Shown here in pieces: positions 7,060 to 12,217 of a stretch of DNA of 12,217 nucleotides. The stretch's first letter is position 1, and the number at the start of each line of letters is the position of its first letter. A program made the position numbers and the translations under genes. This stretch comes from Alphaproteobacteria bacterium (lineage in GTDB: Bacteria > Pseudomonadota > Alphaproteobacteria > Puniceispirillales > Puniceispirillaceae). The DNA lies in NCBI GenBank assembly GCA_011524805.1, contig WTJO01000251.1, positions 1 to 12,217 of the forward strand, read 5' to 3'. The notes under the pieces are model-generated. The model did not search any database and was not told the DNA's origin. It worked only from the letters and a program-made list of their open reading frames with translations.

Positions 7060-7952
7060 TATGACTTAACCAGCAGGATGGCGCTTAGCACCACCAGACA
7101 TGCCCCTGCCCATGCGGCAGGGGGCGGGCATTTTCCTGTCTGGTACCAGACAAATGGCAGGATTAACACTGGGCTGGTAGCAGACAGGATAGTTACATCA
7201 GCTACATTGCCTGTTTTCAATGCCTGAAGCAGCAAGGCGACCCCGAATGACAGCCCAAAAAACCCGTTGGCAATAATCATCCAGCCTGTTTTGCTATCAG
7301 GTATCAGCATGGCCTGTTTACGCGCCGGATCAAATGGCAGGATTGCCCAGAATATCATTGCCCCGACAGCCACCCTGACCAGACTAACCATCAGCGGATC
7401 CATACCTGCTTCCATAACCGGACGCAAAAACAGCACGCCTGCCGCCTGACCGATAGCTGCCAGCACACCAGCACCCACCCCAATCCACAAAGGCGGTGTG
7501 ATATCTTCCCAGACATGTAGCAAGTCACGCCGTTTGCCATAAATCACCGCCAGACAAATACCGATAAATCCGGATATAACGGCCAGCAAGGTATTAACAG
7601 ACACAGCTTCATCAAGAATCAGCCAGCCAAGACAGGCCGCAATCGGCGCATTGGCAGCAAATAAAATCCCTGTGCGTCTGGGCCCCAGCCGGCGCATAGA
7701 TACAAACAGAAAATAGTCGCCAAGCACGACCCCGATAATGGATGAAAGCAGAATTGGCAGGATAAACTGGAATGGCAACGCCCAAGATGCGCCTGTTACC
7801 CCCATCATGATAATGAGCAGAATAGTGGCAGCCAGCATCCGCAACCGGTTAAAATGAACCGAACCAAGCTGGCGGGCTGGCCCATGACCAAACAGGCTGG
7901 CCAGAGTCCAGCTTAGCGCGGCGCCAACCGCAAACAGATACGCTGTCATCAT
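7059..7952 (-). CDS. EamA/DMT-superfamily permease (first of an overlapping pair)
   Basis: A 297-residue inner-membrane protein with about ten hydrophobic segments in two halves. The first half ends in CLGWLILDEA (107-116). The second half starts around 155 and ends with SATSPVLILPFVWY (257-270), where QTGK replaces the usual LDE-type motif. It differs in sequence from the DMT gene that follows, so the pair is not a recent tandem duplication. Two adjacent ATG codons are possible starts; a GAGG ribosome binding site lies five bases before the first and eight before the second, so the second (7949) may be the real one. It starts seven bases after the stop of metZ and ends in a TAATG overlap with the next DMT gene. 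Its link to metZ suggests, but does not prove, a sulfur-amino-acid-related substrate. Confidence 0.9.
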   Translation of the reverse strand: MMTAYLFAVGAALSWTLASLFGHGPARQLGSVHFNRLRMLAATILLIIMMGVTGASWALPFQFILPILLSSIIGVVLGDYFLFVSMRRLGPRRTGILFAANAPIAACLGWLILDEAVSVNTLLAVISGFIGICLAVIYGKRRDLLHVWEDITPPLWIGVGAGVLAAIGQAAGVLFLRPVMEAGMDPLMVSLVRVAVGAMIFWAILPFDPARKQAMLIPDSKTGWMIIANGFFGLSFGVALLLQALKTGNVADVTILSATSPVLILPFVWYQTGKCPPPAAWAGACLVVLSAILLVKS

Positions 7953-7959
7953 GTCCGCC

Positions 7960-9156
7960 TCAGCTCACAGACGACAGAGCCTGATCAATATCAGCCCATA
8001 AATCATCTTTATCTTCCAGCCCGACAGACAGACGTATAAAGCCATCTGACAAAGCCAGCGCATCACGCTCATCCTGAGACAGATTTGCATGGGTGGTGCT
8101 GGCAGGGTGGCAGGCAAGTGACTTTGAATCACCCAGATTATTTGAAATATCAATCAAAGACAGAGAATCAAGAAAGGCAAAGGCGGCCTGTTTTCCCCCC
8201 TCCAGTTCAAACGCCATCAGCGAGCTGAAATCTGACATCTGGCGTTTGGCAAGCGCATATTGCGGATGCGAGGGATGACCGGGATAGCGCAGACAGGATA
8301 TCCGGCTATCCTCTGCCAGCCTGTTTGCAATATAGTGGCTGTTGGCTGTCTGGGCATCTACCCGCAGATGTAATGTTTCTAGCGATTTCAGCGCGACCCA
8401 CGCATTAAACGGGCTCATCGCTGCACCTGTCTGGCGATAAAAGGGCAGAAACACCTCTTCAATAAATGCCGCACTGCCAAGCACAGCCCCACCCAGCATT
8501 CTGCCCTGCCCATCAATATGTTTTGTAGTTGAATAGGTTACAATATCTGCGCCAAGAGACAATGGTGACTGATAGATAGGGGTAGCAAACACATTATCTA
8601 CTACCAGCTTTGCACCGGCAGCATGTGCCAGTGTTGCCACCGCCGCTATATCTACCAGATCAAGTAACGGGTTGGAGGGTGATTCAAGAAATACAATGTT
8701 TGCAGGGCTGGACAGGGCAGCCTGCCATTCGGCCAGATCATGCCCGTTTACCAGCGTACATTGCACGCCCCAACGTGGCAGAATTTTCGTTACAATCGCA
8801 TAACAGGCACCAAATAGGGCTCTGCTCGCCACAATCCTGTCGCCTGCCTGAAGCTGACAGGCAAGCGCCGAGAAAATAGCTGACATGCCTGTTGCGCAAA
8901 CACGGCATGCCTCCGCCCCCTCAAGCGCTGCAAGGCGGGTTTCAAGCATCGACAGAGTCGGATTGCCATAACGGGAATAAACATATCTGTCCTTATCTCC
9001 GGCAAAGGCATCTGCTGCTTCCTGAGCCGAGCTGTAGACATATCCAGAATTCAGATATAGCGCCTCTGATGTTTCGTAAAATGCGCTTCTCATCTGCCCG
9101 GCCCTGACAGCAAGTGTGCGCGGCTTCAGCCCAGATGAGTTGGTGTTATCAGACAT
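7960..9156 (-). CDS. metZ: O-succinylhomoserine sulfhydrylase
   Basis: A 398-residue PLP enzyme of the Cys/Met-metabolism family. Landmarks: YVYSRYGNPT (58-67), ATGMSA (88-93) in the cofactor phosphate site, FLESPSNP (156-163), VVDNVF with D187 contacting the pyridine nitrogen, and YSTTKHIDGQGR with the Schiff-base lysine K212. The HIDGQGR sequence after the lysine and the overall length fit MetZ, which joins O-succinylhomoserine and sulfide to give homocysteine in methionine synthesis, better than cystathionine gamma-synthase or the longer O-acetylhomoserine enzymes. A GGAGA ribosome binding site lies ten bases before the ATG. It is preceded by a promoter and a structured leader and followed seven bases later by a DMT transporter. 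Expression control by methionine or S-adenosylmethionine is common for this gene in alphaproteobacteria. Confidence 0.94.
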   Translation of the reverse strand: MSDNTNSSGLKPRTLAVRAGQMRSAFYETSEALYLNSGYVYSSAQEAADAFAGDKDRYVYSRYGNPTLSMLETRLAALEGAEACRVCATGMSAIFSALACQLQAGDRIVASRALFGACYAIVTKILPRWGVQCTLVNGHDLAEWQAALSSPANIVFLESPSNPLLDLVDIAAVATLAHAAGAKLVVDNVFATPIYQSPLSLGADIVTYSTTKHIDGQGRMLGGAVLGSAAFIEEVFLPFYRQTGAAMSPFNAWVALKSLETLHLRVDAQTANSHYIANRLAEDSRISCLRYPGHPSHPQYALAKRQMSDFSSLMAFELEGGKQAAFAFLDSLSLIDISNNLGDSKSLACHPASTTHANLSQDERDALALSDGFIRLSVGLEDKDDLWADIDQALSSVS

Positions 9157-9250
9157 ATGCTATTTCTCTCCGGAACATAGAAATAAGACAGGTTGGATTA
9201 TCTGCAAGACAGATAGCATCAGCATTCTGTCATCACAGTTCAGATCACTA
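9157..9250 (-). promoter_or_regulatory. metZ 5' leader with alternative hairpins
   Basis: Between the predicted transcription start and the metZ ATG lie about 94 bases with several self-complementary stretches. GACAGA (9231-9226) can pair with TCTGTC (9213-9208). TATCTG (9215-9210) can pair with CAGATA (9204-9199). The two stems share bases and exclude each other. A third stem, CTATGTTC with GAAATAG (9180-9173 and 9166-9160, one bulged G), puts the Shine-Dalgarno GGAGA in its loop. I do not recognise the SAM-II or SAM-V consensus. This could be a leader control element or chance pairing. Confidence 0.35.
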
Positions 9251-9256
9251 ATAACG

Positions 9257-9286
9257 GTTATAGCTGAGAGCGTTTCATATGGTCAA
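9257..9286 (-). promoter_or_regulatory. Sigma-70-type promoter of metZ
   Basis: On the minus strand, TTGACC (9286-9281) and TATAAC (9262-9257) are separated by 18 bases; each box matches five of six consensus positions. It lies after the regA stop and points at metZ, with a start expected near 9250. The sequence just after overlaps ATAACCGTTAT, a small perfect inverted repeat around the -10 that could serve as an operator. It is the best promoter in the window. Confidence 0.55.
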
Positions 9287-9334
9287 ACATTTGTATATGC
9301 ACACGATAGCCGGGGGAGCGCACTGTCTGGCGTG

Positions 9335-9865
9335 CTAGCCTCTGGGCGCATGTTTTGCCAGAATACGCTGCAAGGTGCGCCTGTGCATCTTCAGACGTCT
9401 CGCTGTTTCCGAGACATTGCGGTCACATTGCTCAAAGACACGCTGGATATGCTCCCACCTGACCCTGTCGGCGCTCATAGGGTCTTCTGGCGGCTGCGGG
9501 GGCTGGCCTTCTATCTGTATCAGTGCACGTTCGATTTCATCAGGGTTGGCAGGCTTTGGCAGATAATCAAGCGCACCTGCCTTAACAGCCGCAACAGCTG
9601 TGGCGATATTGCCAAATCCTGTGAGCATTACGATCCGGCATGATGGATTTACAGATTGCAATAGCGTCACAATTTCCAGCCCGTTGCCATCTTCGAGCTT
9701 GAGATCAAGCACAGCATAGCTGGGGGCAGACGCATCAATCAGGCTTCTGGCCTCGGCAACTGTGGCGGCCATGTCAACACTGAATCCGCGCATTTCCATT
9801 GACCGCGCCAATGTCCGGCGCAGAGCATTATCATCATCAAGAATCAGAAGCGTTTTTTCCATCAT
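9335..9865 (-). CDS. regA: Redox response regulator RegA/PrrA/ActR
   Basis: A 176-residue response regulator from the ATG at 9865. The receiver domain (about 4-115) has the acidic pocket LDDD (D10-D12), phospho-acceptor D54 in AVLDLKLEDGNG, T82 and K104. A proline-rich linker (QPPQPPEDP) leads to the Fis-type helix-turn-helix (about 130-176), whose MSADRVRWEHIQR and NVSETARRLKMHRRTLQRILAK sequence is nearly invariant in RegA proteins. It activates or represses photosynthesis, respiration, carbon and nitrogen fixation genes in response to RegB. An earlier in-frame ATG at 9916 would add 17 residues and overlap regB by 11 bases; the added residues do not look like a RegA start and it has no ribosome binding site, so I prefer 9865 (or the adjacent ATG at 9862). 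No rho-independent terminator is visible after it. Confidence 0.93.
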   Translation of the reverse strand: MMEKTLLILDDDNALRRTLARSMEMRGFSVDMAATVAEARSLIDASAPSYAVLDLKLEDGNGLEIVTLLQSVNPSCRIVMLTGFGNIATAVAAVKAGALDYLPKPANPDEIERALIQIEGQPPQPPEDPMSADRVRWEHIQRVFEQCDRNVSETARRLKMHRRTLQRILAKHAPRG

Positions 9866-9905
9866 TATCCGGCAGTTAAATCTAATAACATCCGCATCAT
9901 AGCTA

Positions 9906-11222
9906 TCATAGTCCATCTAGCGGTATTTGAATATGCACAATTGCCCCCGACTGTTCGGCGTTACTGGCTGTCATCTGGCCACCAATTGTCTCAATCAGCG
10001 TTTTTGCTAGAAACAGTCCTAGCCCCTTATGCCCTGAAACACCCTCTCTTGAGGAATTCCACGGCTGGCCGAACTTACCCAGAATTGAGGCAGAAAAACC
10101 GGGCCCGTCATCTTCAATAGATATGTCGATATCCGTATCTGTCCAGCCAACATCCATCACAATTGATGAAAAGGCAAAATCATGCGCATTATCAAGCAAT
10201 GTTTCAAGCGCATATTTTAGCTGTGTATGCGGAATAATATCCGGCTCAGCACTGTTATCAAGTGCCTCGAATGTAAGTGTCAGCATATCGCCAAAACTGT
10301 CAATTTTGGCACCAAGCTGTGCCTGAATTACATGGCTTACGGGGCGGGCAGCATCCAGCGACAGATTTTCTGTCATAATATCCCTGTTCAGCTCGCCCAG
10401 AATGACCTTGCATCGTTGCGCCTGTATACCAAGCTGCTGGACATCTTCTGTAATGTTGTTCTGCCCCTCTGTCATGCTGGCAAGTCTGGCTGGCAAGTCA
10501 TGGCTTATCACAGAAATGGTGTTTAAGGGCGAGCCAAGTTTATGGGCAGCGGCGGCGGCAAGCGTGCCTAATGTTGTGGCCTGCTGTTCACGTTCCAGCA
10601 TTAGCTGTGTTGCGGCCAGCACGGCATTTGTGCGTCTGGCTTCATCAGCCAGCCACCAGACATAAAATCCGATAAACATGGTTGATACGACCAGCCCCGA
10701 TAGAATGCCCAGAATATACAAATCAGGCAGAATAAGCCCCTGTTCAAAATAGGGCAGCGGCAGATGAAACTGGCTTAGCAGGCAGGCACATAAAATCACA
10801 ACACATACCAGCAGCAAGGTTGATCTGAAATCAAGCACGGCCGCAGATACCACCACAGGCGCAAGAAACAGAATTGCAAAGGGATTTATCAGCCCGCCTG
10901 TCAGATATAACAGCACAGCCAGCTGCAACACATCAAAGATAAGCGCAGCCAGAATTTCCTTCCGGCGCGGACGGGTCTGCCGGCCACTTCGCCAGCTCTG
11001 GAAAATATTTACCGCAACACCAACCAGAATTACGCCGACCGCCTGTGCAAATGGCACCGCAAATTCAAAAATGCCCGCTACCGCGACAAGCGCGACAAAC
11101 TGGCCTGTCAGGGCAAGCCATCTAATCGCAATCAGCGCTTTTGGATCAACAGGTGAGCCAGTGCGAATTTGCTCACCTGATAATAAGTCAGGAACTGTGC
11201 GTCTGGCGAGGTCTTCAGACAT
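9906..11222 (-). CDS. regB: Redox sensor histidine kinase RegB/PrrB/ActS, with His-Lys in the H box
   Basis: A 438-residue inner-membrane histidine kinase. About six membrane segments fill residues 30-190, with the quinone-binding heptapeptide GGLINPF at 109-115. The dimerisation domain carries the phospho-acceptor H227 in AAAAAHKLGSPL. The redox-box cysteine is C271 in QAQRCKVIL. The ATPase domain has the N box LLDNAHDFA (N345), DDGPGF (371-376) and GHKGLGLF (397-404). These are hallmarks of RegB, which senses the quinone pool and redox state and phosphorylates RegA. Odd: RegB and most HisKA kinases have Glu or Asp after the His (HELG); here the codon is AAA, Lys228. The start overlaps the gyrB stop by 8 bases, and regA follows at once on the same strand, so expression likely depends on the gyrB transcript. 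Confidence 0.94.
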   Translation of the reverse strand: MSEDLARRTVPDLLSGEQIRTGSPVDPKALIAIRWLALTGQFVALVAVAGIFEFAVPFAQAVGVILVGVAVNIFQSWRSGRQTRPRRKEILAALIFDVLQLAVLLYLTGGLINPFAILFLAPVVVSAAVLDFRSTLLLVCVVILCACLLSQFHLPLPYFEQGLILPDLYILGILSGLVVSTMFIGFYVWWLADEARRTNAVLAATQLMLEREQQATTLGTLAAAAAHKLGSPLNTISVISHDLPARLASMTEGQNNITEDVQQLGIQAQRCKVILGELNRDIMTENLSLDAARPVSHVIQAQLGAKIDSFGDMLTLTFEALDNSAEPDIIPHTQLKYALETLLDNAHDFAFSSIVMDVGWTDTDIDISIEDDGPGFSASILGKFGQPWNSSREGVSGHKGLGLFLAKTLIETIGGQMTASNAEQSGAIVHIQIPLDGL

Positions 11223-12217
11223 CCAGATTTGAGACTTTTAGCGCATTATCCTGAATGAAATTACGCCGCTCTTCGACCGCCTCTCCCATCAATGTTGAAA
11301 ATGCCTGATTGGCCTCTTCTTCATCATCTATCCGCACCTGCAAAAAGGTACGCTGATTCGGATCAAGCGTAGTTTCCCATAGCTGTTCGGGATTCATTTC
11401 GCCCAGCCCTTTATAGCGGGCAATCTGTGCGCCCTTACGTCCCTGACCCATTGTCCAGTCTACCAGCGCAGATGGCCCAGAAAGGGCTGTCTGGCCTGTG
11501 CCGGCTACCAGCTGTGCCTTGCGTGCAAAAATATCCTGAAGCTCGGCTGTATCCCTATCAAGCCGGCGCGCTTCAGATGTGCCCACAAGTTTGGAGTCAA
11601 TCTGATAGCTTTCTGTCACACCGCGCAATTTACGGGATATGGTGAGCATCGGGTTATGCGGCTCTGTGCCTGCCTCTACCTGCCAGCCACGCTCAAGCGG
11701 GTCAGATACCTGATCAAGCCGTTTGGCAAAATAGTCTGCTGCTTCCTGATTGCCCAGCAATTCCAGATTCAGCATGCCCAGAATAGCAGCCTGTTCAATC
11801 ACATCACGCTGGTTTACCCGAAGACATAGCTGGTCAATCGCCCGCATCCAGATAATGGATTTATCTACCAGCTGGCGTAATGCGGCACCTGCCATCTGCT
11901 GGTCTGCCCCATAATGCAGCACCGCATCTTTCAGCCCCGCATTGACCAGATAGTCATCAAGCGCATGCTGGTCTTTCAGATATACTTCCGAGCCGCCCCG
12001 CTTTGCCCTGAATAGAGGCGGCTGGGCAATATATAGATAGCCTTGCTCGATCATCGGGCGCATATGACGGAAGAAGAACGTCAGCAACAAGGTTCTGATA
12101 TGGCTGCCATCCACATCCGCATCGGTCATAATCACAATTTTGTGATATTTGACCTTTTCAACATCCATATCTGCATTGCCAACCCCTGCGCCAATCGCCG
12201 TGATCAGCGTGCCTATC
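11215..12217 (-). CDS. gyrB: DNA gyrase subunit B, C-terminal part (5' end outside window)
   Basis: The frame is open from the window edge; 333 codons plus stop are present, so the N-terminal ATPase and transducer domains lie outside. The visible part starts at IGTLITAIGAGVG and covers the Toprim region with the metal-binding MTDADVDGSHIRTLLLTFFFR. The proteobacterial insertion (LDDYLVNAGLKDAVL and following) comes next, then the conserved tail RYKGLGEMNPEQLWETTLDP and MGEAVEERRNFIQDNA, ending NLDV, typical of GyrB rather than ParE. With GyrA it forms the topoisomerase that introduces negative supercoils using ATP. The stop overlaps the regB start. The ATG at 12168 is internal and is not the start, because the conserved sequence continues upstream in the same frame. 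Confidence 0.96.
   Translation of the reverse strand, partial: IGTLITAIGAGVGNADMDVEKVKYHKIVIMTDADVDGSHIRTLLLTFFFRHMRPMIEQGYLYIAQPPLFRAKRGGSEVYLKDQHALDDYLVNAGLKDAVLHYGADQQMAGAALRQLVDKSIIWMRAIDQLCLRVNQRDVIEQAAILGMLNLELLGNQEAADYFAKRLDQVSDPLERGWQVEAGTEPHNPMLTISRKLRGVTESYQIDSKLVGTSEARRLDRDTAELQDIFARKAQLVAGTGQTALSGPSALVDWTMGQGRKGAQIARYKGLGEMNPEQLWETTLDPNQRTFLQVRIDDEEEANQAFSTLMGEAVEERRNFIQDNALKVSNLDV

Noticed and set aside
6766..7227. Plus-strand open frame of 153 codons
   Set aside because: Antisense to two well-supported DMT genes; the Gln/Cys/His-rich translation is typical of an antisense shadow.
1260..7952. Tandem duplication as the origin of the four DMT genes
   Set aside because: Their N-terminal sequences, helix-end motifs and half-repeat features differ clearly, so recent duplication is not supported.
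9157..9260. SAM-II riboswitch upstream of metZ, prompted by an AACCGTTATT stretch that recalls part of the consensus
   Set aside because: The P1 stem partner and the 3' AAAGGG-type segment of SAM-II are not present, and the stretch overlaps the -10 box and the predicted transcription start rather than lying within the RNA.
9301..9345. Possible terminator after regA (CACG...CGTG and GCAC...GTGC pairings)
   Set aside because: Only four-base arms with long loops and no T tract; not convincing.
9116..9643. Plus-strand open frame of 175 codons crossing the metZ-regA gap
   Set aside because: It runs antisense through metZ, the gap and most of the regA DNA-binding domain; no ribosome binding site or domain is visible.
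1..12217. High frequency of the short word GCCAG/CTGGC across the window, considered as a possible uptake or chi-like signal
   Set aside because: It is explained by frequent CTG-GCx (Leu-Ala/Gly) and GCC-AGx codon pairs in membrane proteins; no longer conserved word or regular spacing was seen.

Overview
The window reads as an accessory-rich stretch of an alphaproteobacterial chromosome. The best organism clues are a RegB/RegA (PrrB/PrrA, ActS/ActR) redox two-component pair, a GyrB of the proteobacterial type, and the O-succinylhomoserine sulfhydrylase MetZ. By eye the base composition is balanced rather than GC-rich, which would suit a marine lineage such as SAR116 better than a typical Rhodobacter; that placement is inference. 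All 13 genes lie on the minus strand, so transcription runs from high to low coordinates. I found no tRNA, rRNA, CRISPR array, insertion sequence or phage gene.

In order of transcription: (1) 12217-9335 holds the C-terminal part of gyrB (cut by the window edge), then regB overlapping its end by 8 bases, then regA. RegB keeps the quinone-binding heptapeptide and the redox cysteine, but has Lys instead of the usual acidic residue directly after the phospho-accepting His. (2) A 178-base gap (9334-9157) carries a good sigma-70-like promoter and a leader with mutually exclusive hairpins in front of metZ. (3) 9156-3965 is a tightly packed run: metZ, two overlapping EamA/DMT transporters, a type II 2-haloacid dehalogenase with its full catalytic set, a small secreted DUF4864-like protein, and a third DMT transporter. 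(4) After a 98-base gap with an inverted repeat, 3866-1 holds a second packed run: a fumarylacetoacetate-hydrolase-family enzyme, a metallo-beta-lactamase-fold hydrolase, a fourth DMT transporter, and an FAD/NAD(P)-binding oxidoreductase that runs off the low-coordinate edge.

Taken together, the first part joins topology control and redox sensing on one transcript. The rest looks like small-molecule uptake/efflux and hydrolysis: four DMT permeases of different subfamilies are interleaved with three hydrolases and one flavoprotein. No complete pathway can be read from the window and no substrate can be assigned. The most interesting items are the RegB His-Lys substitution, the density and pairing of DMT transporters, and the metZ leader.
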